Below, one piece after another: positions 1 through 10,924 of a DNA stretch of 33,481 bases (position 1 is the stretch's first letter; each line of letters begins with the position of its first letter). The position numbers and the translations under genes were made by a program. The notes under the pieces were generated by a model. That model searched no databases, was not told where the DNA came from, and saw only the letters and a program-made list of their open reading frames with translations. Source of the DNA: Priapulus caudatus (Eukaryota; Priapulida; Priapulimorpha; Priapulimorphida; Priapulidae); the NCBI RefSeq assembly GCF_000485595.1, contig NW_014577092.1:561876-595356 (forward strand), given 5' to 3'.

Positions 1-4
1 AAAA

Positions 5-39
5 AGTAGAGAGACGGCGAGAGAGCGAACGAGAGAGAT

Positions 40-87
<48 letters not shown>
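5..87. repeat. (GA)n microsatellite at window start
   Basis: The sequence is nearly pure GA from about position 35 to 87, with a less regular GA-rich lead-in. The opposite end of the window also ends in (GA)n on the same strand. Confidence 0.95.
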
Positions 88-89
<2 letters not shown>

Positions 90-1430
90 GATCCTGTTTC
101 TTGTTAGTTGCTCGTCCCGCGTCGTGGGCGTGCGTGCGTACGTGCGCGCGTGTATGTATGTGTGTCTATCCGTCTCTCTGTGTGTCTGTGTGCCTGTCTG
201 TGTGTCTGTGCGTCAGTTTGTAGACCATGTACGCTTCCCCCGCGGCTGCTGTACCCTATAGCTAGGGTAAATAATATATGGAAGAAAAACAGTCATTGAT
301 GTTTTTCCGATCCCACAGGCAACATATGTGATGACCGAGCGCAGCTTCCAGACGAAGATTTGGCCCGAATATCGTACTGCTCATCGCCCTCCCTCGTCTA
401 CCTCGTCTCTTTCTTTATCCTTTCTCTTATTATCTTCCGTGTCATAAATTCTTTCGTATCCATTTCCTTTGTCATCAACACGTTTCCCTCCTCTCTCATA
501 TCTCTCTCCTTTCTCTCTCCTCCACCTTGATTTTCTCGGTATTCGTTTCAGCAGCCGTTTCATTCTTTTTATGTTATTTTTTCTTACTTTCCTCCTCCCT
601 CTCCTCCTCCCGCTCCCTCTTTCTCCGCTTCATCCTTCTCCCTTCTTCTCATCGTCATTCCAACTCCGGTTGTGTGTATTCATCGCGGACCGCCGTGCTG
701 CTTGCGGGAGGGAGTCAGGCTGGGCTGGGAAGCAAGCAAGCTCTACGTACATAGACACAGACAAGGACACGATGACGTCGGCAGCGCAAGATGGATGGAC
801 GCTACTACCCGCATGCTCGCTCGGAGCCTGCTGTACCTTATTGATTTTACGAATTAATGCAGCGGCAGCGCGCGCGGTAGCAGATTGCACTGTCTCCGCC
901 GCCCGTACGTACACACACATACCACACACGACCGCATCGTTTCCCCGAGGGGGAGAGTTCTTCTCTTCGTGTATAGCGCGCGTGTGCGCGTGAGGGGAAA
1001 TTTCGCTACGTTTTCCGCATAGGAACGAGCGACGTGCGCGCCTCGCCTCGCACCTCCAGCTTCAATTAGAGAGCGCATTGATCAGACGCTGCAGAAAATG
1101 AAGTCATCGATTTGCCGTCGCGCGCGCATACATACGCCGGTGCTGTCGCCGTTGTTACGCGGTCAGGATGCTCGCCGTATATACGCTGCGCCCCTGTTTA
1201 TTATTTCAGAGCTGAATACCTATCGTAGACACGCGTTGATAAAGTGCACAGCAGCAGCACCAGCTCGAAGCAAAACAAACGCAGACACGCGCAGATTTCA
1301 AGCTCTTCGTCCAATCTCCGTATGCGATATCTCGTTACGATCGGAGGAAAACTGGGGGCCGGCTATATAGCTCACCCGCAATAATCATCACGCACCACTC
1401 GCGCAGGATTTAATATAGGATAGAGGATAA
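88..1430. other. Non-genic stretch with TG and CT-rich tracts
   Basis: An imperfect TG/TGTC run lies at about 130-215 and a long pyrimidine-rich (C/T) tract at about 383-655. The remainder (660-1430) is CpG-containing, apparently unique DNA. Open frames here are short, biased by the repeats and match no family I recognise, so no gene is called. Confidence 0.6.
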
Positions 1431-1435
1431 TATAG

Positions 1436-1483
<48 letters not shown>

Positions 1484-1500
1484 GTATAATAATAATAATA
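1431..1500. repeat. (AAT)n microsatellite
   Basis: About 20 tandem AAT/ATA units, with one interruption (AATAGTATAAT) near the end. Confidence 0.95.
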
Positions 1501-3300
1501 GAGATACTATAGATAGGTTATTTTATGATCGGCTATATTTTAATATTTTTGTCATCGTTATAACGAGGTTTCGGGTGAGATGGACGTGTTACGGTTTATC
1601 GATGTTATATCAATAGATATAGTAAACCGAGACTGTGACAAATGCTTGGTGCTCTCAGGGAACAGTAATTTATAAAAGCAATAATTCCAAATAGTATATA
1701 TATTTACTCGTGGTGGATGCCTTATAAATGTCACCTTGGTAATGCATTCCTTATCAATTGATTATGTTCTGTTGCTATCTCGCAGCATTGCGGTTATGTT
1801 ATATTAAACATATGATACATTTTTTATCTCGTGGAGGATAGTGCATCAGCAACGTCGTTTCTATGTTTGCAGTACTACGCTTCAGCTACGTTTACTCGCT
1901 GTTAATTGTGCGTGAGGTGTTAGCCTCCCACCGACGACATATATACCTATATATACCTACAGCGGGGGCTCGGGTGAAGCAAACCGGGTTAACGTGCCTT
2001 GCTCAAGGGCCCAACAGCAGAACGTTTTACATATTATATATTTTCATCTTTCACAGCTCGATGTGTATTGCACATAATCGATATGATTTCAAGATGTTAT
2101 TTTGCGTTGGCACGCCGCCGACGTGCTATCCCTCTAGGCGGGTCGCGTATGCCGAAATTTTCCTATATTTTGTTTTATTTTCTTCCCATCAGCATATCAT
2201 CCTTCTCGTACCTATATATTTATATGCATATATATATATATACATACATATACACATATATGTATATATATATATATATATATACCCTCACAGCCCCATT
2301 CGCAGTTGCCATAATGGTGGATTCATGCATGCCACCACTAAATACGTGCCTGGTGATGTCATCAGAGTAGAACCCGCCAGCCGTCTTTCGCTCCGCGTGA
2401 GTTAATTAAAATTATCCGTTTTGCTTTCTGTGCGTATTCTGCGCTTAAGAGATGCATCCATCAGCTTACGCTGCCTGCGAGGCCATTGAAGCCTGCATGA
2501 GTGAGCGCTCGCAGCACGCACGCACTGTACAAACGCATCGTCCCCTATACACTCAGTAGATTTCACCTGATGGCGAGCGAGCGCTTAGTTGTAGGCACAC
2601 ATCGATATTTTTGAGTGAAGCCAGCCAGCCTCTCGTAGGCCGAGCGTACGCGTGGCTCTACTTCTCACAGAGCCTTCGTACATGCACGCGCACTAACCGA
2701 TCTTGCGAAGCCATTATCGTTTGCTTGCCTGCCGGATGTATGAGGAAGAAATCGGAGCAAAGGGGCAGGAAAGAAAAACGATAAGGCAAAATGACCTGAT
2801 CCGTTATATAACGTCCGATTATCGACTTTATAAATGAATATGGTTTGACGCGCAAGAATAACATGCCACGGGAAGGACTCGAGAATTCCTACTGTATGAT
2901 AAAAATGCATCGGGCCGCTGCAGCATGCATACATACATTAATGGACCCGTCTATGTAGCGTTCACTCGTTAACCCGTTTGCAAATCCGTTTTTTACGGTG
3001 GCCCGCGTCGTAAAGGTCCGTTATCCTAGCCGTTAGTGTGTAATATTAATATTGTCGATTCCCTCAGATTACGTGCATGCTAGCGGGGGACCGTTCGTTG
3101 ATCAGTGAGATCTGGATTACGGAGCTAGGAGAGTATTCGTGTATTTTCACAATGGCTCGCGTAGAAGCGCGTAGCCCTACTGTCTGCGCCCGCTGTTAAG
3201 GTTTATCGATTATGAAGATCTACGGTCATTTATATATTGACATTTAAATAACACTTGCGCACGCGCTGACACATGCAGATACAGACCACACACGCATGCA
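1501..3300. other. Non-genic stretch with a TA repeat
   Basis: Unique-looking DNA with a (TA)n/(TACA)n tract at about 2215-2284. Open frames over the TA tract code only Ile/Tyr/Thr repeats and are not genes. Nothing else is recognised. Confidence 0.6.
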
Positions 3301-3307
3301 TATACTC

Positions 3308-3318
3308 AAATACACACA

Positions 3319-3399
<81 letters not shown>

Positions 3400-3465
3400 A
3401 CAAACAAACAAACAAACAAACAAACAAACAAACAGGCAAACAAGCGAGCAAACAAACAAACAAAC
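3308..3465. repeat. Compound (CA)n-(CAAA)n microsatellite
   Basis: About 45 CA units run directly into about 15 CAAA-type units (with CAGG and CAAG variants). Open frames on both strands here (Thr-His, Cys-Val, Lys-Gln-Thr-Asn repeats) are consequences of the repeat. Confidence 0.95.
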
Positions 3466-4948
3466 GCGCATCGACGTGTGCAGTCGCCATCACATCGGCA
3501 TAAATTTTTTTCGACCTGTGCAGTGATTAAAATAAACCTATTTATGTCTGAAATATAATAGTTATAGTATTTACGGAGAAGATTATATTCAACTCGCCTA
3601 TATAGACGCAATACATCTAAAAATCGCTCTCTCGCTAGTTTTTTTCTTATTAATACAAGTTATAATTATTAATTATAATTTTAAAACAATTAACAGAACC
3701 TTGAACTCAAGGCTCATTTGCAAAACACATTATCGAAACTATTTCATACGTTTCCGGTTTCTCCATACGCTTAAATACTACTGAAGTATCGCCGGTAAGG
3801 CTTTACTTTTAGAATAAGCGCAACCGATTGCAATAGGCGCCTATAAATATATCCGTAACACCGCCTATATCATTATCGTCAGATAATGAACAAAGACATT
3901 GGAAAGTGTAGTGAATAATATGATATGTCTTACACACGTTAAGCAATTTATTAAATAGTGTTAGATTTTATGAACGGCGATAAATTAGAATAGACTACAG
4001 ATTAGAGTATAGATTAGCTGAATGATAGACGTGTGACATATTGAGCATAGAGGATTTTATTTACCACGTCTATACATTCTCAGTGGTTCCTAAGAGGGCT
4101 CACAAGTAATCGAGGTGTGGTTGTATTCGTGTGCGAGAAGTACTGCGTTAGTCTGCGTCAACTGCTCACGCCGTGCTGCTATCACGCGTACGGCCCGGTG
4201 GGTTATTAAACTAGGACAGCACAGCTTGATGTCTCGCGGCAGAGCAAAGTAATAAGTTGAGTATACACGTCTCTCTCTCTCTCTCTCCCGTCCTACATTT
4301 CGGCGTGCTCTCCGATGTTTTGTGTTTCTCCTACTGTACATCTAGGCTAAACATTTCTGTTCGAGCGAAACGTTACGAAGGAAAAATACACCCGATAACA
4401 GTGTTACCGTACGCAGTAACTTACGCGCTCCGTTAAATTATTGAACGTAACCCGACAGCCGGCGATCCGGAATCGACAAAAACGCGACCTAATTTATTCT
4501 GTCGTATAATCCCCGCAAACTGAAAATTCATTCCAGTTTCGCACCCATCAGGTTCGTGTTGAATTGAAAGCTACGAGAGATAATTCGATACGACACTTAG
4601 TGCTGCACAGAAACTTGCATGCGTGCATACGCCGATAGGAGGAAATACAGACGGATATATTTGATTAGAGCCTACTCTCGTGGATTAACACAGAGGATGC
4701 AGTGTAACGCATAGACTCTGTTGTTCCGATATAAATTAATTGGCGTGCAGCTTGCTGAATACTTGTAGTTTCAACACGGCTACCCTAGCAAAGTGTATAC
4801 GCCACCGCACACACATGCATGAATACATACCACCAATAGCTCGCCCGGGAACTGTACCCTGAGCGTAGGAGCAACTTCATCGCTGACATCGCGAGCGGCG
4901 AGTGGCACGGATGATCTCGGCAAAGCTGGCGGGAGTTGAGTGAACTTT
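3466..4948. other. Non-genic stretch
   Basis: AT-leaning DNA with no recognised gene, RNA or transposon. A short (CT)n run lies at about 4269-4287. Confidence 0.55.
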
Positions 4949-5005
4949 ATGCTAGGTTTACATTATGTTCCCTGCGGCCACGGCAGCCCCGTATGCCCGA
5001 AACGT
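4949..5005 (+). repeat. Left terminal inverted repeat of the decamer element
   Basis: It matches the reverse complement of 5966-6022: the first 24 bases from ATGCTAGG are identical and the inner half is imperfect. The conserved inner block is GCGGCCACGGCA. Confidence 0.85.
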
Positions 5006-5039
5006 AGTCCGCCGTGGGATTTTGACAATTTTTTCTCTG

Positions 5040-5310
5040 TATTCAAGTTTTGTTATAAGTTGAGTTAGGTTTTGCCAAGTTTTTTCACGGTCTATCACAG
5101 TATCCGTGACGGGCCGTGGGGGGGGGAAAGGGCTGAGTCCCGGAGGCTCCAAGGCGCACTACGGTTCGGTCCGCGGTCTACCACGGATGACAGTACGTTC
5201 CCTCCCGGCCCGTCACGTTCTGATGGGGTCCCTTACGTTTCTCACGTTCTGATCAAGGTCTGACACGTTTTTCACGTTCTGTCAAGGCTTTCTACGGATG
5301 AAACGTGGAC
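5040..5310 (+). repeat. Left subterminal decamer array
   Basis: From 5211 the top strand can be cut into units of 9-10 bases: TCACGTTCTG, ATGGGGTCCC, TTACGTTTC, TCACGTTCTG, ATCAAGGTCT, GACACGTTT, TTCACGTTCT, GTCAAGGCTT, TCTACGGATG. Looser copies extend back to about 5080 (TCACGGTCTA, TCACAGTATC). Confidence 0.65.
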
Positions 5311-5544
5311 GCCGGGCAGCTTTGGAGCACGTTTGTGCCCACGGTATAAAAAGAAGGCCTCCCAAGCAATAGAAATCATTGTATCCTGAGATTTCAGTTC
5401 AGGCACCGGGTCAGGAGCAGTAGCACGCTCCTCTTCATCTGGCGGCGGTGAACGGCGAGGATCTTCAGGCTGCTCCTGCTCCTCTACTGGTGGTGGTGGT
5501 GCAGGACGGGGGGCCTTCGTACGTCTTGGCTTCTTCGGTGGCAT
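5272..5544 (-). CDS. Small Lys/Pro/Glu-rich protein inside the TIR element
   Basis: This is a 90-residue frame starting at an ATG (5544-5542) and ending at TGA (5274-5272). The N-terminus is basic (MPPKKPRRTKAPRP), followed by a PPPP run and an acidic, proline-rich stretch (about residues 15-50). The C-terminal part (about 55-77) is more globular, with the sequence ISIAWEAFFLYRGHKRAPKL. I chose this ATG because it lies about 80 nt downstream of the start site expected from a good minus-strand TATA box at 5657-5650; the frame is open further upstream, but that part would overlap the promoter. The last codons run into the subterminal repeat array, so the natural C-terminus may be missing. It could be the N-terminal stub of a transposase left after internal deletion. 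I recognise no family. Confidence 0.4.
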   Translation of the reverse strand: MPPKKPRRTKAPRPAPPPPVEEQEQPEDPRRSPPPDEEERATAPDPVPELKSQDTMISIAWEAFFLYRGHKRAPKLPGVHVSSVESLDRT

Positions 5545-5649
5545 AGCTTGGCCTTCTTTCTTCAAAGCTTGGTCTTCTCTCTTCGTATTGTAGATGCAGT
5601 AATGTGTCGTCGATTGAATTCGAATGAAGCTCCCCTGCCTGGCCCGGCC

Positions 5650-5657
5650 TTTATATA
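5650..5657 (-). promoter_or_regulatory. TATA box (TATATAAA) of the TIR-element gene
   Basis: The minus strand reads TATATAAAGG. A start site about 30 nt downstream (near 5622) would give an 80-nt leader to the ATG at 5544. The position between the right subterminal array and the frame fits a transposon-internal promoter. Confidence 0.5.
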
Positions 5658-5754
5658 CTCCCTCCCAGACCGCGCGCGCCGTGTCATACCGTATAGTAGA
5701 AAGCAACGCGCCGTAGCGCGCCGGGCCCGTAGCCGGCGCGTAGCCCGCCCCACT

Positions 5755-5965
5755 ACGGACCGCCTCCAAGTTTTGTTACGGCCTATTACGTACTGTCACG
5801 TTTTGTTGCGTTCACCCCGTTTTACTACGGCCTACTAGGTTTCTCATCCGCACTGTAACATTTTCTGACAGTTTAAAAATCTGACCCGGCATCCACGGCA
5901 ATCACGGCCTGTCACGTTTGCCCATTCCGTCCCCTCGTGTTGCCTCACGTCCATCCCGTTTTGTC
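5755..5965 (+). repeat. Right subterminal decamer array
   Basis: From 5776 the top strand divides into ten-base units: TTACGGCCTA, TTACGTACTG, TCACGTTTTG, TTGCGTTCAC, CCCGTTTTAC, TACGGCCTAC, TAGGTTTCTC. More units follow at 5893-5970 (TCCACGGCAA, TCACGGCCTG, TCACGTTTGC). The orientation is the same as in the left array, not inverted. Confidence 0.65.
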
Positions 5966-6022
5966 CACGGTGGCCTGAAACGTGATTGCCGTGGCCGCCG
6001 GGAACATAATGTAAACCTAGCA
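5966..6022 (-). repeat. Right terminal inverted repeat of the decamer element
   Basis: Its reverse complement matches 4949-5005. The outer half is identical and the inner half has several mismatches. Confidence 0.85.
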
Positions 6023-6078
6023 TTAACGTTCGGTATACGCGAAGGACTGATGGTGCTCTATACTTTCGGTTTTAACAT

Positions 6079-6144
6079 GGGCCCGTTGTCAGAAACAAAA
6101 TCAGTCTTAACATTAGTCGTAACGATCTTTCTGACAACGGGCCC
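6079..6144. mobile_element. 66-bp MITE with perfect 17-bp TIRs
   Basis: GGGCCCGTTGTCAGAAA at 6079-6095 is the exact reverse complement of 6128-6144. The interior contains CAGTCTTAACATTAGTC, which also occurs with minor change in the larger relative at 16182-16362. It looks like an internally shortened member of that family. Confidence 0.8.
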
Positions 6145-6850
6145 CTAGGTTCATATTTGTATACACTACTGCTTTTGTATATCCTATCAATCGCATGTAC
6201 GATTGTTAAATCGCGCTAATATTTTACGTAGGATTGAACGATTACGTTGTGCTTGGATATTCTATTAATCTACTGATAAATTCTGTATTTATATATATAT
6301 CATTGATAAAAAAACTAAATCTACTGATAAATTGGTACAGGCGTGTATGGTGAACGTACAGGTTGATGACCGGTCCTCTCTCCATGCAGCGTTAGTCACG
6401 TCGCTTATTATAATTGTCTACAACGCCTTCCTAGCGCTACGATTCTTTACTTCCTCACTCATTCGCCCTTCCTCTATGAATTGGTTACGTTACGCGCTCA
6501 TTACACACACGATTAGAGTACAACACTTAAATCAGCTCATGCAGGAAATAAATTACATCGCATAGATGATGCCAAGGTATGCCAATGATGTGCAATCATT
6601 AGATGTTTAAGATAACTACATCGCACGAACGTCCCAAGGCTATTTAATACGCAAAAATGTTTGAACATAATCTGGCCATTGTATCCACGCATTCTGCTTA
6701 ATTTCTACATATTTTCTAACTATATATGTAAATATCACCCAGATGATTGTTGATTTATCAGATGTTTCCTGATTTTCCGAATAATGAATAGTAGTTACAT
6801 TTAATTTCTACTACCAATAAACTTTTTAATAAAGGGATCATTAAGCGAAA
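6145..6850. other. Non-genic AT-rich stretch
   Basis: AT-rich DNA containing two ACTGATAAATT copies (6271 and 6322). No recognised gene. A 77-codon open frame at 6332-6565 resembles no family I know. Confidence 0.5.
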
Positions 6851-6852
6851 TT

Positions 6853-7130
6853 AATCTCTCTCTCTCTCATTCTTCACTCTCTTGCACGTGTATATTGTCG
6901 TTTTTTTTCGCTAATACTATTTCTTCCTCGTTTGCATTCTCTTCCTCTCACTCTCTCTCTCTCTTCCTCTCACTCTCTCTCTCTTTTCCTCGCTCGCGTT
7001 CTTTCTCTCTGTCGCGCGCGCTCTGTCTTTCGCTCTCGTTTGATCTTTCTCTGCCTATATCTATCTCTGGTTATCTACCCTTTCTCGTATAGCTACTTCT
7101 CGATCACGCGATTTCTCTCCCCTCTTTCTA
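6853..7130. repeat. CT-rich imperfect microsatellite
   Basis: (CT)n with CTT and CGCT interruptions. Frames across it code only Ser/Leu/Phe-rich repeats. Confidence 0.85.
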
Positions 7131-7330
7131 TGCATGTTTATTTGTCTCACTCGCTCCGCGTGGGATTTCCCTATCAATTTTTTGTACACTCCACCGCTAT
7201 ATTTCTATTTTTCTATATAGACCTACCACCTTCTATTTTTTTCTCTGTCTGCCTCTCATCAGTTGTTCGCGTTCGAAGTCGATGCACTTCGACTGAATTA
7301 AGCTGTTGCACTATTAGTCTTTATATATAT

Positions 7331-7420
7331 ATATATGGCCTACGCGCGCACGCTCGTGTGTGTGTGTGCGTGTGTGCGTGCGTGCGTGCGCTGCGTCGCT
7401 GTGCTGTGTGTGTGTGTGGG

Positions 7421-7451
<31 letters not shown>

Positions 7452-7493
7452 GGTGTGTGTGTATGTGTGTGTATGTGTGCGCGTGTGTGTATG
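7331..7493. repeat. (GT)n imperfect microsatellite
   Basis: A short (TA) run at about 7321-7336 is followed by GT/GTGC/GTAT repeats to 7493. Confidence 0.9.
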
Positions 7494-8309
7494 CGACCAT
7501 GATGGCAGTAAAATTATTTGTTGACGTCACAGACAGTTATCGTATATAAAGCGAACGATAAACAGTAAGACTAGCCTTTTACGAACATGAGAATATAAAC
7601 CCGTTTAAAAATATATCAACACCTTAACGCTATCCGTTGAAAGTGGGTGTAACCGCGCCCTAATTGTGTCTACTATATCAAAGGCAGTGACGAACTGTTT
7701 CAATCGAGGCATATTCGCATGATGATAAATGAGACGCGCTGGCAATGGCAATGGCGTCTTTCTATAAGCCAATACAGTATCTCCTGCTTAATTAAATGAG
7801 CCTGTTTACTTTCCCGTAACAACTAATGAGATGTGACCATTTATTATGTTATTGAACTGTCGAGATGGAGATAGGCATGTTCAACAAACAATTAGGTATA
7901 GAAATTTCTTGCTCAGGCACACAGAGTGGAGGTCGCTGGCTGTATAGCAGGCTCAGCGAATGTTATCGATCCTATATATCGTAGATCTGCAACATATAGA
8001 CGCAGTAATATGTAATCGTCATTGGTGTAAGATAAGATGACCTGTAGTCGGCGGACACACGGGGCCGACGCATTGCCTATACGTGACTAACGTATACGCT
8101 ACGCGGCCGGGGGGCCAATTCGTTCCCCGTTCAAATAAGTGCGTGCGATATCTATTCGAGACAGCGTCTAGGAGCTCGTCGACTGAATTAGCCGACTGAA
8201 TGAGCGCGATCGCACGTAACACCGGCGGGTGCGCACGCCAAGCAATACCACCGGTTGAAATTATCTGCTATTCCTGAGCATTACCCCTGTATGATAAAGA
8301 CATCACTCA
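7494..8309. other. Non-genic stretch
   Basis: Unique-looking DNA with no recognised gene, RNA or transposon terminus. Confidence 0.5.
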
Positions 8310-8466
8310 CCATTTCTCTCGCCCACCCTCTCGTCTCCCCTCTCTCTTTGTCTCTCTCGCTTCGATCTTCTTTCTCTCTCTCTCTCTCTCTCTGTCTCTC
8401 CTGCTCCTTGTCTCTTCTCTGTCTCTCTCTGCTGTCTCTCTCTGTCTCTCTCTCTGTCTCTCTCTC

Positions 8467-8504
<38 letters not shown>

Positions 8505-8632
8505 AAATATATTAATTATAAATATATATATATATATATTAATATATGTATATATATATATAAATGTATATGTATATGTATACATATATATATATATATA
8601 TACTATACATATACGTATACATATACATATAG
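8310..8632. repeat. Compound (CT)n-(TA)n microsatellite
   Basis: (CT)n with CTGT variants to about 8504 is followed by (TA)n/(TATG)n/(TACA)n to about 8632. A further (TA) run lies at 8690-8709. Confidence 0.95.
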
Positions 8633-8639
8633 GCATACG

Positions 8640-9590
8640 CACAATAATTTTAATATTTGAAGTGTTTACAGCAAAAGAATTTCTAAGTATATATATATAT
8701 ATATATAAATATATTAAATTATATTATGCATTTATAAGTAATTATGTAGAAAACGTCATATAACCCTGAATAATGGATGTGCTTGTTACGCTGAATTAAA
8801 TATGAACGCAGGCCGGCCTGGCACGTGCCATGAATGTCTCATGCTGCCCTGATACAGAGATGAGCATCGCGAGTCAACAATACCATCCCGCGCCCTACTC
8901 CCACCCTGTTCCGGGCGTACTAAACACCGCAAATGATAGCCTACGGCTCCACGGCGCTGCATTGTATTACCACGTACGTAGGGTCCGTGTCGAGCTTGTA
9001 TTGGGTTTGTATTCGATACCACATTCTGGTCAACAAACAATGCAGCCACGCAGCGCTTGGCTCACATGTGCAGTTTCCTATAACCGCGTGCTCAGCGCGC
9101 TGGACGATACGTCACCGTTGTCTTTATTACGACGTATTATAATATAAAGTAGGGGCGGCATCTATTAATTACGATACAAAGAAATCACTCCATCGGCAAG
9201 CTCCTTGCAACGCTAAAATCATCGTACAGTATAAGCTCTCCGTGCATCGCCTACGAGAGAGAGGGGATGAATGAGAAGGGGTATTATATATATACATATA
9301 ATGCGCTTGATTAATTTCCATATCATTTGTATTCATGCGAAAGATAGCGATCGGATTTCATTACGAATATGTGGAGCAGAGAAAAACGAATCCGCCACAC
9401 GATATTAATTATAAATAAGAGACGAAAGCGCCGCGGTATCTCGCGAGACATCTCGCTTTCGATTACCTCTTCGCAGGTGGAAATAAATCGGAATATATAC
9501 AGACGTTGGGAAAAAGTTCTTTACGAATTTGATCGACCAAGATTGCAGACAAAGTAATTAAAAAATACATCAATAATGATTACTCTCGCC
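8640..9590. other. Non-genic stretch with adjoining palindromes
   Basis: GGCCGGCC (8811-8818) is immediately followed by TGGCACGTGCCA (8819-8830), a perfect 12-bp palindrome with a CACGTG E-box core. A 105-codon frame begins at 8830 on + but shows no family resemblance and is not called. Confidence 0.45.
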
Positions 9591-9591
9591 G

Positions 9592-9603
9592 CGCGCATGC
9601 GCA
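9592..9603. promoter_or_regulatory. NRF1-type palindrome
   Basis: CGCGCATGCGCA matches the known NRF1/Ewg consensus YGCGCATGCGCR. A YY1-like AAGATGGCGGA follows at 9710-9720. No gene is recognised next to it. Confidence 0.3.
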
Positions 9604-9720
9604 CCCTTCGTCACAAATTCGACAAGCAAATGAACGAATAATTGATTTTCTTGTTCATGTAGCAACTAATTATTTCAAGTTACGTTTGCGCAGAAACGCA
9701 AAAAATTTCAAGATGGCGGA

Positions 9721-10290
9721 CATGTATAAATCAGCGAATCTTATAACTGGTTCTTGTACAAACGAACAGTTGTGGATGTTCGTATAGACGCAATCGTTAT
9801 AGAAATATCTCTGACTGGTTCGTGACGATGATCCTGTCTTCTATATATTCACCGCCCAACTTTGGCCTCTATTTCACTCGGATACCCTTCTGAGGATGGA
9901 TTGCTTACATTCGTTTCTATTTCTTTTGTTTTATTTTATATTAATTTAGTGCTGTCATGTGCATTTCTTGATGATATTATGATATCGTTGCGCATTTTCG
10001 CAACGCCTATCTTCGGGAGATCTTTCGCTCTAGTTCAGGCGAGATCGTAAGCCAGTATGGGTGCCGTTAAGTTCGCCTTTACTACCGTTCGACTTATGTG
10101 ATGATTATGTTAGATTTAAATAAAATAAGAACAACGTTAGAATAAAATAGACCACATACTGATATTCATCAACATACCTTCAAATATATTTCATAAAACA
10201 TGTGTTTTTCTCTATCACTCCGGTCTCAGTCGAACATTCTTGGTTGATTCCCACCAAAAAACTGTCTACCTATAAACATCGCTGGTCCTT
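9721..10290. other. Non-genic stretch
   Basis: No recognised feature. It is AT-leaning with short, unconvincing open frames. Confidence 0.5.
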
Positions 10291-10299
10291 TCAATTTCG

Positions 10300-10400
10300 T
10301 GCGCACTACAAACAGTGTTGCTTTCAAAAGCATTGCACTACAAATTTGCACTGCAAAAGTGTTGCCCTACAAAAGCATGTTGCCTTCCTACAAACGTATT
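10300..10400. repeat. Short degenerate tandem repeat
   Basis: About five loose copies of a roughly 20-bp unit built around TTGCACTACAAA and GCAAAAGTGTTGCC. Confidence 0.45.
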
Positions 10401-10920
10401 TGTTCTTTTTTTAAAGTCGGGTCACATTTCCTAAAACTCTGAACGTTTTTGTCACGTTTAAAAAAACCAACTCACGCCAGGTAACGCGCTCTGTGCCGTA
10501 AGCTGAAACTCGTCTCTTCGTGTTTACTCTAAACCTTAGTAGTACAGTAAGTATAGCTGTTTGTTTACTTATCACGTTATTTTCGACAAACACGAACAAC
10601 GAGCGTGTCTCAATGCACGACGATAGACAGTAAGTGCATATATGCGTGTGTATACCAACCTCACAAATGGAGATTCGTCCATTTCTATACGAATCTACTT
10701 GGTACGCGATGAACACGATAAATCAAATAATAATTGGCGCAAACTTTCGACCACTCGGAACCCACGTGTTCATAGGTAGACATCGAGCCAACTATTCGTA
10801 TGTCGAATAACACATAACATCTAACGTGCTCGAAAAGAATAGCACTATTTCTGTGCCAGAAATAACAAAGAAAAAAGATAAGCAGCAGCAGAAGCAAACA
10901 GCAGTGGTAGGTGTAGGGTG
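10401..10920. other. Non-genic stretch before the minisatellite
   Basis: Unique-looking DNA. The minus-strand frames entering it come out of the adjacent minisatellite and are not supported as genes. Confidence 0.5.
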
Positions 10921-10924
10921 TCAG

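Larger units (their letters stand above)
4949..6022. mobile_element. TIR element with subterminal decamer arrays
   Basis: The two ends are inverted copies of about 55 bp. The left end reads GCTAGGTTTACATTATG from 4951, and its reverse complement ends at 6020; similarity continues inward through a GGCCACGGCA block and an ACGTAG/ACGTGA block. Both subterminal regions are filled with a degenerate motif (YYACGTTYTG or YYACGGCCTR) recurring about every 10 bp, in the same orientation on both sides. Between them lie a minus-strand TATA box and a 90-codon frame. Flanking 7-mers (GAACTTT, TAACGTT) match at 5 of 7 positions, a weak hint of a target-site duplication. This has the form of a non-autonomous cut-and-paste DNA transposon. 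I do not recognise the family. Confidence 0.8.

Noticed and set aside
3230-3611. Open frames over the CA/CAAA tract on both strands
   Set aside because: They code only repeat-derived Thr-His, Cys-Val or Lys-Gln-Thr strings; the openness follows from the microsatellite.
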